Below, piece by piece: positions 8,407 through 16,445 of a stretch of 50,734 nucleotides of DNA. The stretch is taken from positions 1 to 50,734 of the forward strand of contig JAUWNP010000010.1 in the NCBI GenBank assembly GCA_030612585.1, in the 5' to 3' direction. The notes below the pieces were generated by a model. That model was not told where the DNA came from, searched no databases, and saw nothing but the letters and a program-made list of their open reading frames with translations. This DNA is from Anaerolineae bacterium. GTDB taxonomy: Bacteria; Chloroflexota; Anaerolineae; B4-G1. The position numbers and the translations under genes are program-made. Within the stretch, counting starts at the first letter, position 1. Every line of letters starts with the position of its first letter.

Positions 8407-8957
8407 AAATCGTATATGAGTATTCACATCTGGGTGGAGCAGAAATCCTACAGGTACGCTATCCAGACTGTGACCGAGAGATCTACGAAGTCATTGCGGA
8501 AGTAAAAGCCAAAAGAAGCAAAATCAGCAAAGAGAAAACAATGCGAGGGAAAGCGCTTTACTCGCCCAAAGATATGAATCGACAATTTCGCGAGTTATTC
8601 GGAAGCAGAGGTTATCGGGAGTTGCGCGATACGTACACTATTACCATACCTAACAGTGAAGTTGCCATCTCTGGTGCGTACAAACAAATTGACTTTGTGA
8701 AAGGCACGGTACTGGTTGAAGTGCAGTTCGGCAAGTATGCTTTTATGTTCTACGATATGGCCAAATTCCAGTATTTCTTCAACGAAAACAAGGCCGACGT
8801 AGGTATCGAAATTGTGCCCTGTCAGGCCCTCAAAAAGCAGATGTCCACTGGAGTATCCTACGGAGAGCAATTGGTATACGATATCGAGCGACTGAAACGA
8901 CACTTCCCCGCCGTTCCGGTAAAGGTGATTCTGATTGACGCAGACAAGCCTGATTGA
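8403..8957 (+). CDS. BglII/BstYI-family type II restriction endonuclease
   Basis: A 184-residue nuclease. The N-terminus (MKIVYEYSHLGGAEILQV), YSPKDMN, QIDFVK, VEVQFGKYAF and DVGIEIVP segments match what I remember of BstYI and BglII. The catalytic set is D97, E106 and Q108, with the same spacing as the D/E/Q set of BglII. BglII cuts AGATCT and BstYI cuts RGATCY, so a GATC-centred site is likely. AGATCT occurs several times in this window (for example 3149, 8479, 29333, 34322, 35653, 38029, 41322), so sites are not eliminated and must be methylated if the enzyme is active. Confidence 0.85.
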   Translation: MKIVYEYSHLGGAEILQVRYPDCDREIYEVIAEVKAKRSKISKEKTMRGKALYSPKDMNRQFRELFGSRGYRELRDTYTITIPNSEVAISGAYKQIDFVKGTVLVEVQFGKYAFMFYDMAKFQYFFNENKADVGIEIVPCQALKKQMSTGVSYGEQLVYDIERLKRHFPAVPVKVILIDADKPD

Positions 8958-9001
8958 AACGTCACCCATCCATTAGAGTACTAAGCCCGTAGGGAGAACC
9001 A

Positions 9002-9943
9002 ATGTCTGAATCAATCACCCACCCGCCAGAATACTACGCCCGTCCGGGTCTCATGACCGGTCCGGGAGGCCACGCCGGGTTCTTGGAAACCCACGATACG
9101 CCGGCTGTACTCGCGGCGATTGATTTTGGCATCAGCAACGCCGATGTGGTGGCCTACGTGGATGGAGCGTTGCGCCGCTGGACCCAGCCGTCCGAAGGGC
9201 AGCCCGACGCCGATTTAGTGCGGGCGGTGCTGGCCGCCGGCGGGGTCGAGTTGGCGTCGCTCCGGCGACTCGCCGTCACCGGTGGACGCCACCGGCTGCT
9301 GCCCGACCAGATCGGCGCTTGTGCGGTGATCAGAATAGGTGAGGTGCAGGCTATCGGGCGCGGCGGCCAGGCCCTGGCCGGACTATCGGAGGAAGAGGGC
9401 GACACGCCTGTTCTGGTGGTAAGCGCCGGGTCCGGCACGGCGGTCGTGGCGGCGAGGGGCGATCAATGTGCCCACGTCACCGGCACCGGTGTGGGTGGCG
9501 GCACGCTGCTTGGTTTGAGTCGCCTGCTGCTGTGCACCGTTGACCCCCACGAGATTGACGCCCTGGCGCAGCAGGGCGACCCCAACGGCGCCGATTTGAG
9601 CCTGGGCGACGTGATCGGCGTCCCGCTCGGCCGGTTGCCCGCCGATGCCACGGCTGTCAACTTCGGCCGCCTGGCGCGCCAGGATCTCACGGTCAGCCGC
9701 GAGGATCTGGCGGCGGCGCTGGTCACGCTGGTGGGCCAGGTCATCGCCATCACAGCGATAAACGCGGCCCATGCCCAGCAGATTGAGCGCATCGTCGTCA
9801 CCGGCCACCTGACCGATATGCCCAGCGTGCGCGGCGTGCTGGAGCAGGTCGGCGAATACTATGGCGTGCACATCGCCCTGCCGCCGGATGCGGGCTACGC
9901 TACCGCGCTTGGCGCGCTGTTGCAAACGCAGCAGGATCGGTAA
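9002..9943 (+). CDS. Type II pantothenate kinase (Fumble/CoaW-like)
   Basis: Predicted to phosphorylate pantothenate with ATP, the first step of coenzyme A synthesis, in the cytoplasm; 313 residues. The ASKHA-type fold shows in AIDFGISNADVV near residue 39, VTGGRH near 92, and the phosphate-binding loop GTGVGGGTLLGL (161-172). The DLSLGDVIG segment is also typical of type II enzymes. GGAGAA precedes the ATG. It is followed by ftsK after 6 bases, so the two are probably cotranscribed. Type II kinases usually resist CoA feedback inhibition. A weaker alternative is another ASKHA enzyme, but the GTGVGGG loop argues for PanK-II. Confidence 0.8.
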   Translation: MSESITHPPEYYARPGLMTGPGGHAGFLETHDTPAVLAAIDFGISNADVVAYVDGALRRWTQPSEGQPDADLVRAVLAAGGVELASLRRLAVTGGRHRLLPDQIGACAVIRIGEVQAIGRGGQALAGLSEEEGDTPVLVVSAGSGTAVVAARGDQCAHVTGTGVGGGTLLGLSRLLLCTVDPHEIDALAQQGDPNGADLSLGDVIGVPLGRLPADATAVNFGRLARQDLTVSREDLAAALVTLVGQVIAITAINAAHAQQIERIVVTGHLTDMPSVRGVLEQVGEYYGVHIALPPDAGYATALGALLQTQQDR

Positions 9944-9949
9944 GAGACA

Positions 9950-12151
9950 ATGACGAAGAGGCGTTCTAGTAGGCGTAGAAAGAGCAAGCGGCGAACAAAG
10001 CCCCGCATCCAACTCACGCTCGACCAGCAACTCGATATCCTCGGCTACGCGCTGCTCGCCGTCGCCGCGTTCACCCTGCTCAGTTTCCTCTCTGCCAGCC
10101 ACGGGCTGATCCCAGATTGGTGGCTGGGGCTTCTGCGGCGGACTTTCGGCTGGGGAGCCTATCTGGTGCCGCTGCTCGTCGGCGCGGTGGGGCTGTGGCT
10201 CGTCCTGCGACGCTTCGGCGACCGCCTCCCCCGCGTGACCCTCTCGCAGGTCGTGGGCGTGCTGCTGGGCTACCTGGCCCTGCTGATCACACTCCACTTC
10301 CCGGCGGCGCTCATCTTGTTCGACGGCAACCCCTCGGCGGCGGCCGAGGCCGGGCACGGCGGCGGGCACCTGGGCGCAACACTGGGCTGGTTGCTTCTGG
10401 AAGGGCTGGGTAGCGTGGGACTGATCGTCGCGCTGGTCACCTGGTGGCTGATCGTCGTCGCTCTCACCTTCGGTGTCACGGCCCAAGACGCTATGCGGGC
10501 TCTCCAACACCTGCGGGGGTATCTGCATCTCCGCCGCCCCAGGGGCGCGATGACCGTGCCCCTACCGCCGGCCCGCTCCCCGCTGCGCGAGGCACCTACG
10601 GCTCCGGCGAGGACCGTCCCCCCGCCATCCCCGTCCGTCGTTCCCATCCAACCGCATCTCGTCAGTGGCGCTCAACTGTGGCAAATCCCCACGCTCGACG
10701 AGATTCTCGAACCCGGCGGTGAGCAGGACTTCAGCGCGGTGATACTGCGCCAGCAGTCGCGCATCATCGAGGAGACGCTGGCCAGCCTGGGAGCGCCGGT
10801 TCGGGTCAAGGAGATCAACCGCGGGCCGGTCGTGACCCAGTTCGGCATCGAGCCTCTCATGGTCACCAACCACAATGGCAAGGAGACCAAAGTCAAGGTC
10901 AACCGCATCGCCTCGCTGGCCGACGATATAGCGTTGGCATTGGAAGCCAGAACACTGCGCGTCGAGGCCCCCATCCCCGGCAAGGGGTTGGTCGGCATCG
11001 AGGTGCCCAACCCGGAGATTTCGCTGGTCGCGCTGCGGGACGTGATGGAGTCTGAGACATTCGCGGAGGTGGGCTCCCGGTTGCGACTGGGCCTGGGGCA
11101 GGACGTCTCCGGCCATCCCGCGATCGCCGATTTGACCGCCATGCCACACCTGCTCATCGCCGGCACGACCGGCTCTGGCAAGTCGGTCTGCATCAACGCC
11201 ATCATCGCCGCGTTGCTCCTGCAAAATACTCCCGACGACCTGAAGTTCTTGATGGTGGACCCCAAGCGGGTGGAGTTGACGGGGTATAACGGTATCCCGC
11301 ACCTCTTATCGAAGGTCGTGGTAGAAATGGAGCGAGTGACGGGCGCGCTCCAGTGGGTGCTGCGCGAGATGGACGGGAGATACCGCCGCTTCTCCGAGGT
11401 GCGCGCCACCCATATCCGTGACTACAATGAGCGCGCCGCGCCGAGCCTCGGCGAAAAGCGACTGCCCTACCTCGTGGTCGTCGTGGACGAACTAGCGGAC
11501 CTGATGATGATGGCCCCGCAAGAGACAGAGCGCGCCCTCTGCCGCATCGCCCAGATGTCGCGGGCGACCGGCATCCACCTGGTGATCGCCACTCAGCGCC
11601 CCAGCGTAGACGTGGTCACGGGGCTCATCAAGGCCAACTTTCCGGCGCGCATCGCCTTCAACGTGGCCTCGTCCGTGGATTCGCGAGTCATCCTCGACAG
11701 GCCCGGCGCTGAGCGACTGTTGGGCCAGGGCGATATGCTGTTCCTGCCACCCGATGCTCCCGCCCCCTTGCGCCTGCAGGGCGCTTTCGTCTCCGACGAA
11801 GAACTGCGCCGGCTGGTGCAGTATTGGAAGGGACAGGCGAGGCCGGAGGCGGTACCGGTCAAAAAGTCAGTGCAACAACCGCTGTGGGAGGAGATGCGCC
11901 AGCGGGAGCAAGAGGTGCAGTTCGAGGACGAGTTGCTGCCCGACGTGATTGACCTGGTCTTGCGGGAGAACCGGGCCTCTATCTCGCTTCTGCAGCGCAA
12001 ACTGCGCATCGGCTACACGCGGGCGGCGCGGCTGATGGACATTCTTGAAGAGAAAGGGGCCGTAGGGCCGCAGCCACCGGGCGGCAAGGCACGCGAAGTC
12101 TTCCCCAGCGCGGCCCGCGCGCTACTCCACCCCCAGGGAGAAGGACGGTGA
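9950..12151 (+). CDS. ftsK: FtsK/SpoIIIE DNA translocase
   Basis: A membrane-anchored hexameric ATPase that pumps chromosomal DNA through the closing division septum; 733 residues, on the short side for the family. A basic N-terminus is followed by about four membrane segments (about 30-50, 68-86, 100-124, 155-175), a short Pro-rich linker, the alpha/beta motor with Walker A GTTGSGKS (405-412) and Walker B VVVVDE (acid pair D513/E514), and a C-terminal winged-helix gamma domain (about 660-710, LLQRKLRIGYTRAARLMDIL). The ATG lies 6 bases after the kinase gene. It converges with the glycosyltransferase gene. Confidence 0.95.
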   Translation: MTKRRSSRRRKSKRRTKPRIQLTLDQQLDILGYALLAVAAFTLLSFLSASHGLIPDWWLGLLRRTFGWGAYLVPLLVGAVGLWLVLRRFGDRLPRVTLSQVVGVLLGYLALLITLHFPAALILFDGNPSAAAEAGHGGGHLGATLGWLLLEGLGSVGLIVALVTWWLIVVALTFGVTAQDAMRALQHLRGYLHLRRPRGAMTVPLPPARSPLREAPTAPARTVPPPSPSVVPIQPHLVSGAQLWQIPTLDEILEPGGEQDFSAVILRQQSRIIEETLASLGAPVRVKEINRGPVVTQFGIEPLMVTNHNGKETKVKVNRIASLADDIALALEARTLRVEAPIPGKGLVGIEVPNPEISLVALRDVMESETFAEVGSRLRLGLGQDVSGHPAIADLTAMPHLLIAGTTGSGKSVCINAIIAALLLQNTPDDLKFLMVDPKRVELTGYNGIPHLLSKVVVEMERVTGALQWVLREMDGRYRRFSEVRATHIRDYNERAAPSLGEKRLPYLVVVVDELADLMMMAPQETERALCRIAQMSRATGIHLVIATQRPSVDVVTGLIKANFPARIAFNVASSVDSRVILDRPGAERLLGQGDMLFLPPDAPAPLRLQGAFVSDEELRRLVQYWKGQARPEAVPVKKSVQQPLWEEMRQREQEVQFEDELLPDVIDLVLRENRASISLLQRKLRIGYTRAARLMDILEEKGAVGPQPPGGKAREVFPSAARALLHPQGEGR

Positions 12152-12200
12152 GGCACGCGCTGCATAAATTGCGTACCGCTCCAAAGCCGTATCTCCTGCT

Positions 12201-13172
12201 CTAATCTGGGCCGTCCTGCCCATTCGCAGTTCTCCGCCAGCGCCACCAGACCCCCACCGGGTAGCCGCCCATCTTGGCGACATCGCCCGTGACACGGATA
12301 ACCGACACCCACAGCAGCGCCTGTAATTTCCGAACGGGGCTCAGGCCGCCCCACATCCGCGCCAGCCGCCGCCAGCCCACCCAGAACATCCCCAGTACAC
12401 CGATCAGGTAGAGCGTCCACCACCACGGGCTGATCAATGCCCCGGCGACAGCGATGAGCGGCACAGCGACCAGATAGGTCAGGTAACGGATGGCATGTCG
12501 CCTGCGCCACAGGTCCGCCTTGCCGTCACCGCGCGCGTAGCGGTAGTATTGTGCGAAGAAAGCACGCAGGCTAGAGCGCGGACGAAAGCGGACCGTCGCC
12601 TCAGGCGCAAAGACGAACGGCCCGTACTGATCGCGTATTCGGAAATCAAAGATCAAATCTTCACAGTAGTCGAGCCATTCAGGGTAGCCCCCCACCGCCG
12701 CCCAGGCGCTCTTGCGAAAGGCGACCGAGCGGCTGGAGGGGTTGAAATGCATTGGGTCAATCTCCCGCAACTCCGGGAGCACCGTCGCGCCCATTGCCGT
12801 CTCGAAGACCGTCTGCGGATCGGGAACGAAGAAGCCGGCAACGGCTTGTGTTTGTGCGTCTTCAAACGGCGCGACGATCTTATCCAGCCAATGCGGGCTC
12901 AAGCGCACGCCCGCGTCGGTTGCGGCGATGATCTCGCCCGTGGCAGCCTCAATTGCTGCGTTACGTCCCTGTGAGATGTTGCACCCTGGCCGCCGGATGA
13001 CGCGCAACGGCAGGCGGCTTTCGGCCTCCAGCAGCGGTAGCGTGCCATCGGTCGAGCCGCCGTCGCAGATGACCACCTCGTCCGGGAGACGGGTTTGGGT
13101 GGCCAGGCTGTCCAGCAGATGGAGCAGGCTGCTGGCCTCGTTCAGTACTGTGGCGACGACGGAAATACGCAT
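12201..13172 (-). CDS. Family 2 glycosyltransferase, membrane-associated
   Basis: Transfers a sugar from a nucleotide-sugar donor; the acceptor is unknown. The 323-residue protein opens with the GT-A fold MRISVVATVLNEASSL. It has the DGGSTDGT donor site near residue 38 and an ATDAG acid motif near 84 in place of the usual DxD. A C-terminal hydrophobic pair (about 227-265) probably anchors it in the membrane. Its -10 box ends only 8 bases before the ATG at 13172, so the mRNA is probably leaderless. It stands alone between ftsK (convergent) and the cold-shock locus (divergent). Confidence 0.85.
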   Translation of the reverse strand: MRISVVATVLNEASSLLHLLDSLATQTRLPDEVVICDGGSTDGTLPLLEAESRLPLRVIRRPGCNISQGRNAAIEAATGEIIAATDAGVRLSPHWLDKIVAPFEDAQTQAVAGFFVPDPQTVFETAMGATVLPELREIDPMHFNPSSRSVAFRKSAWAAVGGYPEWLDYCEDLIFDFRIRDQYGPFVFAPEATVRFRPRSSLRAFFAQYYRYARGDGKADLWRRRHAIRYLTYLVAVPLIAVAGALISPWWWTLYLIGVLGMFWVGWRRLARMWGGLSPVRKLQALLWVSVIRVTGDVAKMGGYPVGVWWRWRRTANGQDGPD

Positions 13173-13180
13173 CGGCAGTA

Positions 13181-13209
13181 ATTATACACGACGGCACGCC
13201 CGCCGCCAA
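13181..13209 (-). promoter_or_regulatory. Promoter of the glycosyltransferase gene, leaderless type
   Basis: On the minus strand TTGGCG (13209-13204), 17-base spacer, TATAAT (13186-13181). The expected start is within a few bases of the ATG at 13172. Confidence 0.7.
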
Positions 13210-13397
13210 GCCCCGGTTTGCTCGGGAAATCGTAGCAGTTCTGATGCCCCCTAAGGCCCTTCACAGTCCTTCTGCGGCGTTTGGCAAATTCATCAACCCC
13301 ACCCTCAACGGCCGGCATGCCACTAGACGCACTCTGTGGCCTCCCAAGCGCTTTTGGGTTTCGTTCTGCTACGAATCCCCTGCTCGCCAACTTAGAT
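13210..13397. other. Intergenic stretch between divergent promoters
   Basis: Between the glycosyltransferase promoter and the cold-shock promoter I see no gene, repeat or hairpin I can support. The open frames here lack ribosome sites. Confidence 0.5.
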
Positions 13398-13426
13398 TTG
13401 ACATTTGTGCGCAAATATGATATAGT
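13398..13426 (+). promoter_or_regulatory. Cold-shock gene promoter
   Basis: TTGACA (13398-13403), 17-base spacer, TATAGT (13421-13426). It predicts a leader of about 157 bases before the GTG start at 13590, long as is usual for cold-shock mRNAs. Confidence 0.8.
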
Positions 13427-13467
13427 AACAATGTAGGACGTGGTAAGTTCAGGTAGCGATATCTATT

Positions 13468-13494
13468 CCGCCCGGGCTTGCGAGGCCTGGGCGG
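13468..13494 (+). promoter_or_regulatory. GC-rich hairpin in the cold-shock leader
   Basis: CCGCCCGGGC (13468-13477) pairs with GCCTGGGCGG (13485-13494), ten pairs with one G-U, followed by TTTGTGT. It lies about 35 bases after the predicted start, so it could act as an attenuator or temperature-sensitive element, or make a short RNA. Confidence 0.55.
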
Positions 13495-13589
13495 TTTGTG
13501 TATCTGCTTTCTAATTGGCGGAACTTGAACCACTTCGGCCTACAGAATATTGTAAGTGTCACAAGTATCATAAGTAAGGAGTGTAAAAG

Positions 13590-13808
13590 GTGAACGAGAG
13601 AGAAACGGGAACAGTTAAGTGGTTCAGCAACGCCAAGGGCTACGGGTTTATCTCGCGCGACGAGGGCGGGGATGTGTTTGTCCACTACTCCGCTGTCGAA
13701 GGCGCGGGCTTCCGGACGCTCGATGAGGGCCAGCGAGTCGAATTTAACGTCGAACAAGGCCCCAAAGGCTTGCAGGCCACCCATGTCACCCCGCTGGCGG
13801 GCTTCTAA
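13590..13808 (+). CDS. Cold-shock domain protein
   Basis: A 72-residue single-stranded nucleic-acid-binding protein, an RNA chaperone in the cytoplasm. It carries RNP1 KGYGFI and RNP2 VFVHYSA. The GTG at 13590 is chosen because AAGGAG lies 9 bases upstream. The RRM gene begins 33 bases downstream, so the two RNA-binding proteins are likely made from one transcript. Confidence 0.95.
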   Translation: MNERETGTVKWFSNAKGYGFISRDEGGDVFVHYSAVEGAGFRTLDEGQRVEFNVEQGPKGLQATHVTPLAGF

Positions 13809-13841
13809 GCGCGGTGGCAGCAAGCCATAAGAGGAGGCAGT

Positions 13842-14141
13842 GTGACCAAGAGACTATACATCGGTAACCTGGGTTATAACGTGACCAACGACTCTCTAAA
13901 GGAGTTGTTCGGCACTGTCGGCGAGGTTGTGTCGGTCAACGTCATCACTGACCGCATGACGGGGCGATCGCGTGGCTTCGGCTTTGTCGAGATGGCGGAG
14001 AACACAGCCGCGCAACAGGCCATAGAGCAACTCGATGGCCGTGAGTTGGATGGTCGGGCGATCAAGGTGGCGGAGGCCCGTCCGCAACAGCCCCGTGGCT
14101 TCCGCGACGAACCACGCGGGGGACGGCGACGCGGCTACTAA
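13842..14141 (+). CDS. RRM-type RNA-binding protein
   Basis: A 99-residue glycine-rich RNA-binding protein of the type found in cyanobacteria and other bacteria. RNP2 is LYIGNL (about 5-10) and RNP1 is RGFGFVEM (about 44-51). The tail is Arg/Gly-rich (RGGRRRGY). It starts at GTG with GAGGAGG upstream. Pairing with the cold-shock gene suggests a shared role in RNA structure control at low temperature. A strong bidirectional terminator follows. Confidence 0.93.
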   Translation: MTKRLYIGNLGYNVTNDSLKELFGTVGEVVSVNVITDRMTGRSRGFGFVEMAENTAAQQAIEQLDGRELDGRAIKVAEARPQQPRGFRDEPRGGRRRGY

Positions 14142-14163
14142 AGCGCACCGCATAAGCACAGGC

Positions 14164-14216
14164 AAAAAAAGAGCCGTGCACGTCTGGCCATGTGCCAGCG
14201 TGCACGGTTTGTCGTT
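14164..14216. terminator. Bidirectional intrinsic terminator
   Basis: The hairpin at 14174-14207 has a CCGTGCACG/CGTGCACGG lower stem and a TGGC/GCCA upper stem. An A7 run precedes it (14164-14170) and TTTGTCGTTT follows. It can end both the RRM transcript and the minus-strand chelatase transcript. Confidence 0.85.
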
Positions 14217-14229
14217 TCCGACCCGCCGG

Positions 14230-15201
14230 TCAGAATGTCTGCTCCTCCAGTTCCCCCCGCACCGTCTGCAGCAGCGCTTCAGCCTTCAGCTCAGCCAGTG
14301 TGTAACAAGGAGCCTCCAGGTGCTCGGCCAGTGCCTGTGCCAGCCCCTGGTCGAAGGCCTCGTGCTCCATATTGATCACCACCGAGCGGATGTGGGCCTG
14401 CGGGAACATCTCCGCGATGCGGTAGGCCTCCTCCTGCGGCAGCAGGTTCATCATCGAGACGTTGCCCGCACCATCAGTGAGTAGCACCATCAGTGGCATT
14501 AAATCAGGTATCTTCCGCAACTCGCGGGTGATGACCTCGTAAGCAGTCTGTAGGCCGGCCGAAAGGGGGGTCTTTCCGCCAACGGGAATGTCGATCAGCG
14601 CCCGCCGCGCCAATTCGACGCTGTTGGTAGGGGGGAGCACGATGCGGGCGTCGTTTTTCTGGAAGACGACCAGTCCTACCCGATCGCGCTGCTGGTAGGC
14701 GTCTGTCAGCAGCGACATGACGGCCCCCTTCGTCGCCTGCATACGCTCGGCCACCGCCATAGACCAGGAGGCGTCCACGACGAAGAGCACCAGGTTGGCA
14801 GCGCGTCTCACGCGCACCTTGCGCTGGTAGTCTTCGGGGCGTAACGCCAGCGCGGGGCCGCCCTCGCGCCGGCGCTCTCTCTGGTGGGGAGCAGCGGCGC
14901 GGAGTGTAGCATCGAAGGCCAGGTCGCTAGGATCACCGGGGGAAGGGCGGGCCTGGACGTAGCGGCCACGCTTGCGGTCGGTGCGGGTCCGGCTGCGGCG
15001 CCCACCACTGGAGCGAGTCAGCCGGTCAAGCGGCGTATCCAGGCGACGTGGGGTGAAGTCCTCGCCGGTGGCGACTTCCTCACCGCCCTCCCACCAACGT
15101 CCCTCCGACGGCCACTGGGGGACGGTCTGCAGCATCGGCTCCCGCATTGCCTCGGAGCGCTCGGTGGGAGGCTCTTCGTCACGCGTCTCCCCGGCTACGC
15201 T
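14230..15201 (-). CDS. ChlD-type chelatase C-terminal part with vWA domain, probably reached by frameshift
   Basis: The vWA half of a magnesium/cobalt-chelatase-type AAA subunit. An Arg/Pro-rich linker leads into a vWA domain with MIDAS motif DASWSM and later LLTDG. A separate start at 15147 is possible but has no good ribosome site. The open frame runs upstream without stops to the A9 run at 15201-15209, in the -1 frame relative to the ChlI gene. A -1 slip would therefore give one ChlD-like protein of about 686 residues. No large chelatase subunit (ChlH/CobN) is in the window, so the metal and substrate are undetermined. Confidence 0.75.
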   Translation of the reverse strand, partial: SVAGETRDEEPPTERSEAMREPMLQTVPQWPSEGRWWEGGEEVATGEDFTPRRLDTPLDRLTRSSGGRRSRTRTDRKRGRYVQARPSPGDPSDLAFDATLRAAAPHQRERRREGGPALALRPEDYQRKVRVRRAANLVLFVVDASWSMAVAERMQATKGAVMSLLTDAYQQRDRVGLVVFQKNDARIVLPPTNSVELARRALIDIPVGGKTPLSAGLQTAYEVITRELRKIPDLMPLMVLLTDGAGNVSMMNLLPQEEAYRIAEMFPQAHIRSVVINMEHEAFDQGLAQALAEHLEAPCYTLAELKAEALLQTVRGELEEQTF

Positions 15202-16289
15202 TTTTTTTTACCGGCTAATTCAGTGGCCTCGTTGCTCTCTTGCTCGACCTCGGCCGGGTTTTGGACGCGGGCCTCAGCCAGCCGCTCCGAAAGGTCCCCC
15301 AGCGTGACCTCCGCCTTCTGTAATGGGTGTCGCTTCAGCCGATGGGGCAGTGCCAGTTCTGCGGCCAACAGGATGTCGCGGTCGCTCAGGCGAGTGTGCC
15401 TCTCGAAGGCAGCGTGGGCGCGGGCGGCCTTGAGCACCACCAGGTCGGCACGGTGGCCGTCTACCCCCAACTCACCCATCATCGTCGCAATGGTCGCCAG
15501 GTCCGACTGAGAGTATTTGATCTGGGGCAGAAGTTCGCGGGCATGGGCGATCTCCCTCGAAAGCGCCTGCTCCCGAGACACCCACTCCTCGCAGAACCCA
15601 GCGGGGTCGGCTTCGTAGCCCAGATTTCGCTCCATAATCGCCATACGAGCGGCTGGGTCGCGGATACCCTGGATGTCCACGCAGAGCGCGAAGCGGTCGA
15701 GAAGTTGTGGGCGCAGGTCCCCCTCCTCCGGGTTCATCGTGCCTATGAGGATGAAGCGTGCAGGATGGCTGAAGGAGATGCTCTCTCGCTCGACGACGTT
15801 GACCCCCATCGCCGCCGCGTCGAGCAGTAGGTCCACGACGTGATCATCCAGCAGGTTGACCTCGTCCACATAGAGGACGCCCCGGTTGGCTGCGGCGAGG
15901 ACTCCTGGCTCGAAGTGTCGCTCTCCCTTTTGGATGGCACGCTCAATGTCCAGCGTCCCCACGACGCGGTCCTCGGTTGCACTGACGGGCAGGTCCACGA
16001 AGCGGGTGCGCCGATGGGCACGGGGCAGTTCCTCACCCGCTTCGGCCCGCTCGCGGCACTCGGTGCACCAGGTCACCGGCTGGTCGGGGTCGCAGCCGAA
16101 GGGGCAGTCGGCGACTGCTTCGATCTCAGGCAGCAACGCGGCCAGCGCGCGTGCGGCAGTAGACTTCGCTGTGCCGCGCTCGCCCCGGATGAGCACTCCG
16201 CCGATTTGGGGGTGAATAGCGTTGAGTATCAGGGCGCGCCTCATGCGCTCCTGTCTGACGATAGCAGTAAACGGGAAAATAGGTGGCAT
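15195..16289 (-). CDS. ChlI-type AAA+ chelatase subunit
   Basis: A 364-residue AAA+ ATPase motor for metal insertion into a tetrapyrrole. Visible parts are Walker A GERGTAKS, a Cys-rich insert (CPFGCDPDQP and CTEC), Walker B LYVDEVNLL, and sensor GTMNPEEG. It ends GKKKA immediately after an A9 run, and the ChlD vWA frame opens at the same point. The ATG at 16289 is preferred by homology, as the family starts FPFTAIVGQ-like; a GTG at 16331 sits just downstream of the promoter and cannot be excluded. Chelatase genes that yield both small and medium subunits by frameshifting have been reported. Confidence 0.85.
   Translation of the reverse strand: MPPIFPFTAIVRQERMRRALILNAIHPQIGGVLIRGERGTAKSTAARALAALLPEIEAVADCPFGCDPDQPVTWCTECRERAEAGEELPRAHRRTRFVDLPVSATEDRVVGTLDIERAIQKGERHFEPGVLAAANRGVLYVDEVNLLDDHVVDLLLDAAAMGVNVVERESISFSHPARFILIGTMNPEEGDLRPQLLDRFALCVDIQGIRDPAARMAIMERNLGYEADPAGFCEEWVSREQALSREIAHARELLPQIKYSQSDLATIATMMGELGVDGHRADLVVLKAARAHAAFERHTRLSDRDILLAAELALPHRLKRHPLQKAEVTLGDLSERLAEARVQNPAEVEQESNEATELAGKKKA
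15201..15209 (-). promoter_or_regulatory. A9 slippery run, candidate -1 programmed frameshift site
   Basis: On the minus strand the zero frame reads GGT AAA AAA AAA GCG TAG. Slipping back one base gives AGC GTA GCC GGG and continues into the ChlD frame with no stop. Weak pairing downstream (GGGAG with CTCCC) could help. A GAGG lies about 17 bases upstream, farther than an ideal stimulatory Shine-Dalgarno. Confidence 0.65.
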
Positions 16290-16344
16290 TTGACGTAAAC
16301 CGTAAGACGCAATTGCGTTAAAATGTAACACTCGACCGGCTCTT

Positions 16345-16374
16345 ATTATACCTCAGATTGCCGGAAACCGGTAA
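16345..16374 (-). promoter_or_regulatory. Promoter of the ChlI/ChlD locus
   Basis: On the minus strand TTACCG (16374-16369), 18-base spacer, consensus TATAAT (16350-16345). Confidence 0.6.
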
Positions 16375-16406
16375 CCCAAAGTTACTTATATGCGACTTAT
16401 GTCCTA

Positions 16407-16435
16407 TAGACACACCGCGCCATCTGTGGTATCAT
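16407..16435 (+). promoter_or_regulatory. Promoter of the 16446 gene, leaderless type
   Basis: TAGACA (16407-16412), 17-base spacer, TATCAT (16430-16435). The ATG follows the -10 by only 10 bases, so the transcript likely has almost no leader. Confidence 0.65.
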
Positions 16436-16445
16436 TAGAGCACCT

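Noticed and set aside
9383..10528. 381-residue minus-strand frame over the kinase and ftsK
   Set aside because: Low-complexity Gln/Arg/Glu-rich translation typical of an antisense frame; both genes beneath it are well supported.
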